Below, one piece after another: positions 46,454-57,900 of a stretch of 64,000 nt of DNA. A program made the position numbers and the translations under genes. The first letter of the stretch is position 1; each line of letters begins with the position of its first letter. A model generated the notes under the pieces. That model saw only the letters and a program-made list of their open reading frames with translations. It ran no database searches and was not told where the DNA came from. Origin of the DNA: Cylicocyclus nassatus (taxonomy: Eukaryota > Nematoda > Chromadorea > Rhabditida > Strongylidae); the NCBI GenBank assembly GCA_958299035.1, contig CATQJL010000001.1, positions 105,347,661 to 105,411,660 of the forward strand, read 5' to 3'.

Positions 46454-47840
46454 TTATTCTGCTCTCTTTCTTATTCTCCTCTTAGCCACTCTAGCGACAC
46501 AGGCGATGTTATACCATGTCCCTTTCTGCTCGAGAAAACATCCGATTCTTGTTAAGACTGACGAATTGCTGACAATTGATTTCCACTGCTTCTGTAATCA
46601 AGGATCTAGTCTCAATCCACTGGTACACCCGACACTGCAATTGAGATAGCCCGTAACTTAAGTTGCATGGGCTTACCTCAAAGATACTTCCAATAGCTAT
46701 TTCGGCATCTGGTATTTCATACTGATAACCCGCTCTTCCCGCTACCTGAAATGTTTTAATTGTAAAAAGATCCAGAACGGACTCGTACGTACCCAAATTT
46801 TCGCTGGTTCCATGGCCTTGTAAACTCTCGGCGAATTCAAGTATAGCCTCGACCAAAACTCGAGATTGCATCCGTAAATGGTCTGAAGAAAATATTGCTT
46901 TTTATTTTATTTATTTTATTTTATTTTAGTTTACACTCACGGTGCACCAAAGAACAAAAAAAATAAAACTCTAACACGTCGAACAATAACAGCAATAACA
47001 TGATATCAGCTTGTCCATGTCTTCAATCAGATACACGGTGGACTTATAAGTAATGCACTAACCTAAGGCCCACAAGATATAGCGAAAACTCTTCCAAATA
47101 CCTGATGAGTGTAATGGCTTGAGCAACAAAGAATGACTGGAGAGTCTTGCATCCTCCAAATATAATCTGAAAACCCTTTTTGAGTGCCAGCGAGCTTACG
47201 GGCGGAAACTAGCTGACAGACCCCAGTTGAATATACGTTTTGGAGGATACCAAGACTCCAAATTGAAGTGCCAGTTAAGGCAAGGCTTGCCAGTAAGGCA
47301 TAGAAGTAAGGCATAAGTGGAAGTAAACTGGGCACTTAGGTATGATTGTAATAGGAAGACATTAGGTAGAATCATGTATCCTGACATACAAGGCAAGCTA
47401 GTATGATCATTAGTGAAACAGGGTGTTTAAGTTAGGAAACAGTGACAAAACGAAAATAGATAGGTGGGAAGGGAAAATGACTCAATATTTTGGTTTGACT
47501 ATTCAAAAATGAAGCGAAATGCATTTGCTCCGTTTACTTTTGTCTCTCAAAGGATAAGATATCTTACATGATTCTTTTGTCTTGTCGCATTTCTAACTTT
47601 TCTTACGGCATTGACTACGGCCGCCCGAAATTCTTGATTTTCTGGGTATTTGTATTTGCCGCCCATTCTATCGCATTCTTTTCCAGGAAGTCCAGGGGGG
47701 ACATTATCCATTGCCATTTCTCCTTCGCTCATGAGCACAGCAATCTATAGTTGTCCATTTCTGGCAAGTTGTGCTTCTTACTGAACCGATTAAAATGTAA
47801 GACCAACGAGTAAAACGGTGTTGAATCCAGCAGTCGCCAT
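46454..47840 (-). CDS. Small secreted divergent CAP-like (ASP-related) protein, 5 exons
   Basis: Exons on the minus strand: 47808-47840, 47607-47744 (possibly to 47598), 46793-46882, 46677-46745, 46454-46591; about 155 residues. The signal peptide (MATAGFNTVLLIAVLMSEG) is split by the first intron. The mature part has KECDRMGG, YGCNLE, a tryptophan-bearing helix (EKQWKSIV) and IGCFLEQKGTWYNIACVA. That resembles the end of CAP/SCP-TAPS domains (tkIGCg..C, then wyNvvC), but the usual HYTQMVW motif is missing. CAP proteins (ASPs) are abundant secreted proteins of parasitic nematodes. The fit here is partial, so the family is a suggestion, not an identification. All phases close and the stop overlaps an AATAAA. 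A TATA box lies 42 bases upstream of the ATG. A broken copy lies at 42547-43197. Confidence 0.55.
46900..46960. repeat. TTTTA-rich tail with GTGCACC block (retrotransposon-tail-like)
   Basis: (TTTTA)n followed by 'gtttacactcacggtgcacca'. The reverse complement of 63566-63630 has the same order ('..cactcgtggtgcacca'). It is probably the 3' end of one interspersed family. Confidence 0.45.
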
Positions 47841-47881
47841 AGTGGCACCAGCAAATTGGTGTCAGCTGTCCTCCGGCTCAG

Positions 47882-47888
47882 TTTTATA
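47882..47888 (-). promoter_or_regulatory. TATA box of the CAP-like gene
   Basis: TATAAAA on the minus strand 42-48 bases before the start codon. The broken copy has TATATA at the equivalent place, inside a shared upstream block. Confidence 0.45.
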
Positions 47889-48020
47889 CTTGTACACACC
47901 TTACGGAGTAGTGGGACCCGGTCGAATCAATCGACCCAACTTATTGATATGCACTTTTGAAAGATTGTTCATTAATTACAAAGATAATCGCGGTTGCGTA
48001 CAAAGCATCTCTTTGAATTA

Positions 48021-48705
48021 AGTACAGTTGTCTATCAGTTAATTAATTTAAAATTAACACTTTGCAAGCGGATGTAACTCTTGCTCTTATTCGGTAAAAT
48101 CTATCTCTAACATTTTGGAAAGATTTCGTCGTCAGAACATTATAGGCATTGACGATTTCTAGTCAAAGTTCACATTCCTACATTGGTACATACATGGTGA
48201 ACTATGTGACATTTCAAATGCTCTCAAAAAAAAATTGTTTAACCTTTCCTGATGAAATTTTGGAGGGATAGGTAAGGCTTTTACAAATAAAACGTCTCAA
48301 AATTTTTAGAGTAAAACGTTGTCAGAATAGCGACCCATTTCCGAGATAGAAGGTGTGGTAGAATCAAGAATTCCCCCTCCCTCCCCCCCCCCCTTCCTCA
48401 GAACGTAGTTGTTTTTTTCTTATTTTCCGAGTGTTAGGCTTGGTCTTCTCAGTCATAAGATCTTTTTTTTTGTACATTTGCGTCATCAAATCAAGCCAGT
48501 AGGAAATCTTGTTTTTGCTAACAACATCAACAAACATTTTGAATCAATTTATTACTACAAAAAAAGAAGGACCCGTCAGCAACTAAGATCATAGTCCATT
48601 AGCTTCTAGCTAAGGCTCTTCTAGCTCGCTACCAGATATCGCGTATAGTCGTCCTGAAAGAGAAAATTCACGGATATGTCCCATTTTGGAAAGTTGTAAT
48701 TACCG
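48021..48705. other. Intergenic, no gene seen
   Basis: AT-rich with a C-rich tract near 48371-48394. It holds one possible extra exon of the first lipase gene (minus strand, just below 48660; see that entry). Confidence 0.5.
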
Positions 48706-51700
48706 TCACTGCACATGTACTGGTCCCGAAAATGCATGTGAATCAGCTTTGATGATTTCTATAATAGGATCGTAGATCTCAGCTCGAGCACGTGTACCCC
48801 ACAAAAAGTCCATGTGGTTGAACTCTCGCAGCTCTCTGAAAAACAAATTGAATTCTTTGAATTTACATTAGTTTGGTTTTTATGTCATAATCGTACAGCT
48901 TTCCCTCTTATTTGTATCAGAATCATAAGCATTTGAACGCGTTTTTCCTATCAAGTTTCATCCACCTAAGGCAGTGGAGGTAAGCACGCGTATGCGCTGA
49001 GGGAAAATAAATTAATGTGACATTTAAGACAGTAAAAGTGTGAGAGTTGGGGTAGAGGGCTGTAGTCGCCAAAAGGAGGTGGTTCTGGCGGACATCTGCG
49101 ATAAAGCACGCAGCTCCCGCTACACACTACATGCATTACAGATTTGTACCACTTGTCCGCGAGGGGTGGAGCCTATCGTCGACATATAGTCCCCTACGCC
49201 GAGAGTTGTTTGACCTGCGTTTTTAAACTTTACTTTGTGACAAACTGCTTACTTTGTGCTCAAAAGTTATGAATTGCATTAATCAAAACTGCAGAATACG
49301 GCTTTTTGAAAAGCAAATTCGAAATAAGTTGCTAATTAAGTATACTTTTGTAAAATCGTGACGACGGATTTATCTGCGGTCTTTGCGCCTCCAGGAGCAA
49401 AAAACACTCATACAAAACGGCATCACCTCAACTCTTGGCTCAGTCTCTTCCAGTAGCTAAATACTGTCATATGTAAGCAGAAAAACGGTTGGCGTAGAGA
49501 TCAAACCTTAGAAAATGCAATTGCTGGGAGGTGCATACGTGTCGCGCGCGATCGCGCCATCGTCACGATTTTTTGAATGTCCTATAATTGCAGATGTCTC
49601 ACTTTGCATATTTGACGGAGTTTCGTGGGAGTGTCGGCATGAGGTATTGCTTGACGTCATCGGCGGTTGCGGTCCAGTCGTAGTCGGAATAGAAGAGGTA
49701 GATATCATTATGCACATTGCTTATGTTGTATTCGGGTGGCGAACTCTGTAATAGAGGATGGAGGCAATTAAGGTTAATGCTCAGAAAAATCTAGGAGCTT
49801 CTCCGGCTTCGTTTGTGGGATGGGATATTCGGAAAGTTCTATGTAAGAAATTGCCAAGTCGCATCTCATGTAATTAATTTGTGGCTAACTAAATGTAGTT
49901 TAAGCTTCCGCCCGGCACCGTACCCTAATGACCAATCGGCGTTGACGAGTACGGTAGTGGGCGAGTGTCAAAAGCCTAACTGTGTATAAACCGTATGAGC
50001 TGCTGCTCGAGAAAGGGCTAAGTTGAGACCCTCAGTTTGTATCCAACTAAGATAAGCAGATCAGATTTGCCTTAACTCTACCTAAAAGCTTCTAAGTTCT
50101 TCTTCTTGCAACGCAAAAGTGTTTTTGGTTTTTGGGTGAAGATTTTTGATCATTATAAAATCATTTCTAGGTACCTGTCCATAAACCCTCAGGTTTTCTC
50201 CAATTCCCATGTCAAAAGACGCCATTCTTTTATCATGAACCATTTGCGAATAGTGCATCATATTTCTGGTTGAAGTCCCAGCCAACATGTTCGCCACATA
50301 GACACCAAGCTTGCTCTGAAATAGATTAATTATTGGAAACTTGTATTCCCCATTTCCTCACCCACCTTCGTCATTTGGTTACTGTCCGGTCCCGCAACCA
50401 GGTAAACGAATTCTTCACAGAATGCACTGCTCAGTGGATTCTCGCAGAGGTTTTCTGTTACAAATCGGCTGAAGATATTGGCCGAGAAGAACTCGTTATC
50501 TCCAAAATAGCGATAGACTTCCTAAAACGAATTTAATCTGGCATTATAGGGATAAAAGTACAGTCTGAACTTACTTTGAGACGCTCATAGTTTTGTCCAA
50601 AATTGTGGAAGAATCCTTTTACATGAGACATTCGGTATACCGGCGCAAGAAGGAAGAATTTTCTGATCTGAATCGAGGAGGAATTAGCAAATTGATGAAT
50701 TTATGGTCGAAGCTTTGCAATACACCCCGATCAAGTAATTTTTCGATTACATTTCTTTCTTACCTTTTGCGCAAATACTCGGTCCTTGCTGAGCTTTGCC
50801 AACATCGTCAATGTTCCTTGCGAATGTCCAACATAATACAAGGATCTTTGAGCAGTCCTGTTTAAGACATAGTTGATCATTGCTGGCAGATCGTACTTGG
50901 CCATCTCTTCCCAACTAAAATTTGGAGTAGAAATCCAAGCTAGACTTACCGCAGCCTTGCACCAGGAACTAAGACTCATAGAAGGTAAAGGAAATGAGCA
51001 GAGTCGTCTCTATCCGGCTTCTCTTTTCTACTAGTGATTAAGTAAAGTAGTTATTTGTCTATTGAGAAAATTAACAGTGAAACCCATTTGCAAGCCGATC
51101 AACGGATTAGCGACATGAAATTTCATCGAAAATTTGGTCCAGTAGTTAATGTTTAATAAACATGTGAGAAAAGAATTACAGAGTTAGAAGATTGGCATTG
51201 GAAGGCTGTGAGCAAAATTCTTTCACTTCGTTGATTTCTCAGGCAAACAGTAGGTGGGAGGGGGGGGGGAGTAGTTTCTACTTGTAATTAAAATAATTCG
51301 CCATGGTTTTCAAAAAAAATTATAATTGACCAATGCTTTTCGAGCAGAAGGGCACGCCCCTCATTCGAACGTCCTCCCCTCCCCCCTCTAAAAAATCTCT
51401 CGGATCGCTACTGCTCTGAGGCAAAACAATAAGAAAAGCTGCAATCACCTGAACCTCCAGAATTCGGCTGAATCGCTGTTAAGTGTCCTGTGTTCTTTCG
51501 AGTAAACATTGCCACGCATATTACCAAGCCAAACATCGTAACCCTGTTCAGCGAAGAGAAAACCTGAAAAAAATTTTTTTTAACCGAAGGCCATTTGACA
51601 GTAATTCCCATTACCAGCTGATTGATCTGGCGCATTAAGCAGCCATACCGAACTGGAGCAAAGTAATCCGTGTTGAAGGAACACTACCGGTCTATTGGCG

Positions 51701-53087
51701 GGCGGGTTTCTGTTGTGGGCTGAAGATGACATTTTTTCTTTTCTAACCTTTTTGGCTGTAATGAAAACACCTCGTCCATGGGGTATCCTATGCAATGTGA
51801 GGACATAACCATCGCAGGTGACAACTCGATGCTCTTCTAATCGATAGCCCCAATGTCGAACGATTTGTGGCTGGAAGGACTAATTTTTTACCCATCTGAA
51901 GTGGGAGGATAATTTTAAAGGAATAATTTCTAACTAAGGATGATATACGCTAGAATACTAAATAGCTTTGTTGAAATTTTATTAGGGTGATCCAAAAGTA
52001 ATGGGGCGCCTAGAGAATAAATGCAGTTTTCTCAAATAGAAAAGCTAATTGGAAGTCCAAGTTTTGGCAGATGTTAGTACATAACAAAACCTTCTGATCG
52101 ACTTCTATAGTTGGGCACTGTCACATGGCGTTATTTTTATAAGCGCTTAAAATGAAAGCTCATCACTTCAAGCAATTTTGAACTTTTATCAGCAGCGCCG
52201 CAGTAAAACAAGTGAGCCTACCAAAGATATGTGCGCAGCAATGGATGAGGGGACTGTCACCAAGTCCACAATAGCTCGGTGGTCCCAAGGCTTTAAAATA
52301 AAAGATATAGCGTTTGGTATCAAAAGATATAGTACTTATTCTTTTATCAAGGTAACCAAATAAACTCAACTTTAACAGTTGCTTTCTGATAGTGCTTTTT
52401 ACGCTCTATCCAGAATTATTTCGACTTTTCTCGTTTTAAAAAAATGGGCCAAAACATGAATTTTAGTCTAAAAATCTGCGCCAAAACACCCCGCATTTTC
52501 GAATACAGTGCCTTTTTTGTATGAAATAGTGGGCATTTTTTGAATGTTCAAGTAATCATTAGAAAGAACTTGGAAGGTTCTTTCGAATGGTATGCTATAT
52601 GGCGAGGGTCCTTCAGGTGCAGCAGCACAAATTCGGATGGCGTTCAAAAAAGTCTGTCGGATTTCTTTGAAGCGCCGCTCGAAGGAATGTTAGTGAATTG
52701 CTGAAAGATGCTGTCAAGATAACCTGCGAAGGTCACTTTATACAAAAGCGTTCAAATTGCTGGTTGTTCATAGCTAATCAGAAAGAGATCTTGAAGAATT
52801 TTCAAAAAAATCAAGGTGCCCCATTACTTTTGGATCACACTAACATAATGAAGTTCAGAGAACAAGAATTAGGGAAAATTTGTCAAGCAGTATTTCTAAC
52901 TGGAAAGTTGGATTATGCCTACCACACTCATAGATGACGTTGGACCATTTGTAGCAGGTTTAGGTGGGTTTGCACCCACTATGAGTGAGACGGGAACGAA
53001 CGGGATTTCTATCGGAATCGGGAGGTAAGCTGCTAGTTCTGTCACAACGCTCAGTAGCAGCATCCACTGGACGAAGCCAGCAATCAT
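48706..53087 (-). CDS. Secreted acid lipase (alpha/beta-hydrolase, LIPL family), proximal copy
   Basis: Ten exons on the minus strand: 52923-53087, 51771-51870, 51615-51719, 51449-51563, 50764-50914, 50575-50667, 50366-50521, 50175-50315, 49603-49745, 48706-48835; 432 residues with all phases closing. Lipases of this family cleave triglycerides and cholesteryl esters in lysosomes or outside the cell. Seen: a signal peptide ([20 protein letters not shown]), [26 protein letters not shown] (oxyanion region), [12 protein letters not shown], the nucleophile motif GHSQG with Ser 193, YSDYDW with Asp 365 and FNHMDF with His 397. A TTTCTCTCAG acceptor touches the ATG, as expected for a trans-spliced leader. 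The last exon could instead use the donor after 48718 and an exon just below 48660, changing the C-terminus. Intron 1 holds a mariner relic. Confidence 0.88.
49907..49968. repeat. Short palindromic repeat, CTCGCCCAGTAC family
   Basis: 'cgcccggcaccgtaccc' faces 'agtacggtagtgggcgag'. Lies in intron 8 of the first lipase gene and is followed by a longer 'tatgagctgc' repeat to about 50045. Confidence 0.5.
51982..52843. mobile_element. Mariner relic with transposase N-terminal fragment
   Basis: The left end TTAGGGTGATCCAAAAGTAA and the right-end complement TTAGTGTGATCCAAAAGTAA pair; TA precedes the left end. Inside, 52178-52363 (+) is open and reads [20 protein letters not shown], which fits the helix-turn-helix start of mariner transposases (ic..yGegavs..t..rWf..F). 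The rest of the transposase is not recognisable. It sits in intron 1 of the first lipase gene. Confidence 0.65.
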
Positions 53088-53097
53088 CTGAGAGAAA
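53088..53097 (-). promoter_or_regulatory. Trans-splice-like acceptor at the first lipase start
   Basis: On the minus strand TTTTTCTCTCAG directly precedes the ATG with no 5' UTR left between them. This is typical of spliced-leader addition sites in nematodes. Confidence 0.55.
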
Positions 53098-53099
53098 AA

Positions 53100-54957
53100 C
53101 AAAAGCAGTGGCAATCGACAAGTGTTATGGATAAGCAGACACTTTCGAAACTGTTTTAGAGTTCCAAGATTACGAAGATGTTTATTCGAGGATGAAATGA
53201 TTGTTGTGACGATGTTTAGCGAATAGAGGGTAAGGTACTGCAAGGAAAGAAGTGATGTCGGATACCTGATTTCAAAACTACGACTGATTAAGCTTTCCTT
53301 TGAGCGAATAGATTCTATCCGTCGTCTTGAGCTATACTTTACGCTTCTACGAAACTATTCAGCCTTTCCGGACTACCCGGACTAGGCAATGGGTGCAATT
53401 TGGTCCCAAGGGCAATGAAATTGGCTATACGTTAATTTATCTTCACATGTGCTAAAACTTTATACAATACATTGACTAGGATGATTATGAAAGTTATTAT
53501 TTGAAATACATAGATTTCTAATGAAGGAGGTAGGGGTAGGAGTAATTTCAAGTAATTTCATTAGGAGTTTGTCCTATTGAAATTACTTTGGAATGTAGTT
53601 ATCTGCAAGCTTAACTATCTTTAGCATAAGCTCCTAAGACGTTTCATTTGCCATTTCTTCTTCCATCACGCTTATAATTTTTTTCACTCCGACAATAATC
53701 GAGTTGTAAGCTGTCTACGATTCCAGCTACTTCATAGTGCAAATTTGGCTAATCTCAGTGTATCAATCTGCAGTAGAAGCTCTGTCGCACCATTTTTGAA
53801 ATTCGTACTTTTCTGACATCATTGACATATTTCTCCTGTTTTCTTGAATCCACCTTATTTCAAAAAGAAAATCTTGAGCTTCGTAACACTATCTAAGCTA
53901 CTCCTATGAAGAGATAAACTGAAAGGAATATTATAGATTGGAAAAATTCAGATAGCTACATTCGATTATAAATTGCCAAGAACAGAAACCTTGCAAAAGT
54001 ATGGTCAGAAATCCAAGCTACTTTGAATGAACCAAAATTGTAAAGCTGCGAGTTGCAGGAAAAGTGATGAAGAGAAAAATGTAAAGTGAAAATATCAAAA
54101 TAATGTTCAAAAACGTGTTGATGTAATCATGACTCGTAGAGCTGAAGCAAAGTAACAATATCGTGTAAGTGTGCTAGATGGGGTTCATTAAATTCAGCAG
54201 AAAATTATGAAATTTGTGATCAAAACATAAGGATCAAAAAGATTCTGACAAAATGCGAAGGAGCCTCGAAGATAAAATGCTTGTGTATTGTGGTCCATAT
54301 GTGCCAATCCAGCGATTGAGCACTTTACACATGACCCAGGTCTCCTGGGGGTCACCGGATGTGGTATGATGTTTGCAGAGTAATTAATGCACTTCATGTC
54401 TCTTTCTGAGAGTCCCACACAATTGCTGAATATGCAAATGCACAAAACTTGTTGTCACCTTGAAAGTGAAGGTGTGGAGAGCGGGGAGGGAAGTGAAAAA
54501 TTCTATAAACCAGTGAAAAACCAGCATTAAGGTGGATGGCTGCCTTTATGTGCCTGCTATTTTTTGTTCTCCTTCGGTCTTCTTTGATGGCCTCAGGCCG
54601 CTGGCACGAAATCTCTTAAAATTAATAGTTCATTTGAGAAATTGCACTGTAATCTATGTTTTGTTTCTGCGTCGAACTTACCCCTGCCAGAGCCATTGCA
54701 ATGTCGTGCTAGCGCCGTGCTGGGTTATCGATCGATCAGTATGGTTTGCGTGACATCGGTTCCGACACGGCGCTGGAAATGCTGACGCACAGGCAACCCT
54801 GCTCTCTGCTTAGTAGTTTACTGTCGGCATCTGTTTTTCTATCTGATGACTCGATGAATTATATACTGTTTTATTTACAAAATTTAAGTGATTATCCATG
54901 CTGAGAACTTAGAGCTACATACAACCCGCAGAACAGATGAAACATAGACTGTATATA
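53100..54957. other. Intergenic between the lipase genes, no gene seen
   Basis: About 1.9 kb between the start of one lipase and the stop of the next. Apart from a GC-rich palindromic repeat at 54678-54800 I see nothing recognisable; it should contain the promoter of the proximal lipase. Confidence 0.55.
54678..54800. repeat. GC-rich self-complementary repeat, copy 8 (between the lipase genes)
   Basis: 'cgtgctagcgccgtgctgg' faces 'ccgacacggcgctgga'. The centre is 'tatcgatcgatcag'. Confidence 0.55.
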
Positions 54958-57900
54958 CTAGTCTAACTTTAAAGTGTCGTTTAGCTTATTCGATATCTCG
55001 TCGATTGTCTTGTTTCCGCTTTGGCGTCCTAAAAGAAACAAATTCAAGCTGATGCAAATTTTTATGCAAAAAACTGCAACTTACTGAAGTATGAATCCAT
55101 ATTCCGTTGTAGTGTTAGCTTTCTTGAGTCGATTTTGATAATATTCGTAATTCGGTCATAGATTTCTTTCCTAGCTCGTAATCCCCACAGAAAATCGTTG
55201 TGATTGAAATTTTTCAGTTTTCTCAAAAACAAACGAGTTACTCGGTTGATTTCACGCAAATAAGGCGGTCACCTAGCGAATTTGACGCTCGTTCGAGGTA
55301 AGGTCGGTATGAGGAAGTGTTCGACGTCAGCAGCTGGTGCTAACCAGTCATAGTCGGAGTAAAAGAGGTAGGTATCACAGTGAACATTGGTAAGGTTATA
55401 TTCGGGAGGTGTGCTCTGAAAATTTTTTTATCAGTTGAATCTTCCTCTGAACTTGGAAGAGTATGATCGTCACCACCTTGTTACAAACAACAGTGAGAAG
55501 AAATGTATCTCTAAATGTTTTCACTAATAATTTACGTTGGACCACAAAATCTTGTGATTAGTGCCCAAAATAAATATTTTTTAGAGTTTGATAGAGAAGC
55601 CGCTTCGTTGTCGTTTTTGCACCATCTTCATCGACAAAAAATAACTCAATCAAACACACTTTACTTGTTGATTACTTAGTGATTTCCATTGATATGGAAC
55701 GTACAAAGTTTAGCGTGGGTCCCGTGTGGCGACACCGTGCCGGCACCGTTCCAGCCACGTGCCAGCGCAGAGGCATCGAGACGCACCTTTCGGCACGATG
55801 CTAGTACGATACTGACACGGGAACTTTGGATGCACTCTTAGCAACGTTTTGGTAAACCGCTGAGAATGATAAAAGTACTTTTTAGTCATTTAAAAACAGT
55901 GACAATCTTCTGCCTTTTTCAACGTACTGACACAGTCAGAACACAAAATATTAGGTTGTCCGAAAGTTTTGTCCGTTTTTTCAACCTATCATAAAAACGC
56001 GTGGAACGAAGATAGGGAAAAGCTCTAAGCACTATCCGACGCATCTTTTCCTCCTCTTTCTAACTGTCATAATCTTGTGCAGATTACACTTTTGCTCACT
56101 GAGATAAACGCCAAAATTTCGAACCCATGGTTTTTACTACGTCCAAGTTTGACAATTTTTCACAATCTTCATTTTCAACTTTTGGAAGACCTTTGATAGC
56201 CCTCAGATAGAGTAAGCAAAGGGCAATGCAATGCAGTTATTTGGCATATCTAGCTGGCTTTTCAATATTTTTAAAGATAATTTTTCCAAAAGTATTCACT
56301 TTTGCGAAGTTCTAAAACCCAGAAACGCCTCGAACACTAACAAATCATCGGATTTTGAAGCTTTCAAAAATCGATTACGATTATTCACTATTTTTACGAA
56401 GCAAATGAGCGTTTACCACTTCGAAATATAAGATTTTGCATTTTATTACGTGTACACGCTGGGGTGGGGTCAAATTCAAGAATTATGAAAATTTTATCGC
56501 CAAAGACCCCGCAAATTGGAGAGAAAATACACTCACTGGAAAGAGGAGGGAAAGCTGCATCGAATAACACCTTAGTTGTGCGCCGTTTAATGATCTGTGG
56601 CTTTTGGCATCACCAAAAGTGGAATTTGATAGCATCAGAAAAATAATTCTGAAAAATTTTCAAGGCTGGCTATAGATGCCGCAAAATTGCATTATATTGC
56701 CCTTTGCTTGCTCTATCTAACCGCTGCCAAAGCTTTTCCGAAAGTCAAGAATAAAGATTGTGAAAAATTGCCAAACCTGGACATAGTAAAAACCATGGGT
56801 TCGAAATTTCGGCGTTTATCTCAATGAGCATAAGAGTAATCTGCACAAGATTATGAGAGTTAGAAGGAGAAGGAAAAGATGCGTCGGATAGTGTTTAGAG
56901 CGTTTTCCTATCTTCGTTCCACGCGTTTTTATGATAGGTTGAAAAAACGGACAAAACTTTCGGGACAACCTAATACATTTGAAGATTATTTGGTAAAGAG
57001 GTTGAGGATAATTTTCTTACCTGTCCGTACCACCTGAGGTTGGCCTCCTTTCCACGATCAAACGATTCCATTTTCTTATTATGCACCATTTGTGCGAAAT
57101 GAAGCATGTTCCTCGACGAGGTTCCAGCTGGATTGTGTGCCAGGTAGATTCCTATTCTTGACTAAAACGCTTGAACTATATTTAGTTTTTTTGCTTTGTT
57201 CAAGTAACAATTAAGCTAACCGAGTTGAACTGATTGCTGTTCGGTCCGCTCACTGAGAAAATGAAGTTTTCGCAGATTGGATTGTTAACGGATTTATCGC
57301 AGATAATATCCGTCAGTAAGCGTGTGAAAATGTTGTTTGAAAGGAATTCATTGTCACCGAAAATTCGATAGACCAGCTGAAAACAACAAGAATGAGAAAT
57401 CGTTTTCAAAATCAACACTGCAAGTGCACTAACGCTGAATTGCTCGTAGATCTTGCCAAGATAAAGAAATAGTCCTTTGACATGAGACATCCTCGAAACA
57501 GGTGCAAGGGCGAAAAATTTGCGAATCTAAAAAATAATTGCCGACTATTCTCACTGCTAGGCTGCTTCCAGAGCGCAAGCACCAGCGCCAGTGCTAGCGC
57601 CGTGCCAGAACCCAGACAGGCGCACCTCGTGTTGCTCGATTGATTTGCACCAGCATGGCTCTGGCACAGTGCTGGCACGATCTTGGAACGGCTTTTAATT
57701 GCATAAGCGCACGGATAGCTCTGAAGGAACACACATCAGTGAGTGCTCGATCTCTCTTCTTTCCTTTCTACCAGGAGGCATTAAATGGCGAAAAAGAGAA
57801 GCAGTGGTGGTTGACGTATTCTGATCTACCTTTTTTGCGAATTTTTTGTCCTTGCTGAGCTTGGCAAGCATCGTCAAAGTTCCCTGAGAATGACCAACGT

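Noticed and set aside
46509..46871. Minus-strand frame of 120 codons taken as one exon
   Set aside because: It reads through two introns of the CAP-like gene. The spliced model has better signals and keeps the cysteines.
47063..47396. Minus-strand frames with membrane-like stretches (LLPLMPYFYALLASLALTG)
   Set aside because: They lie in the second intron of the CAP-like gene, have no consistent exon structure and match no family known to me.
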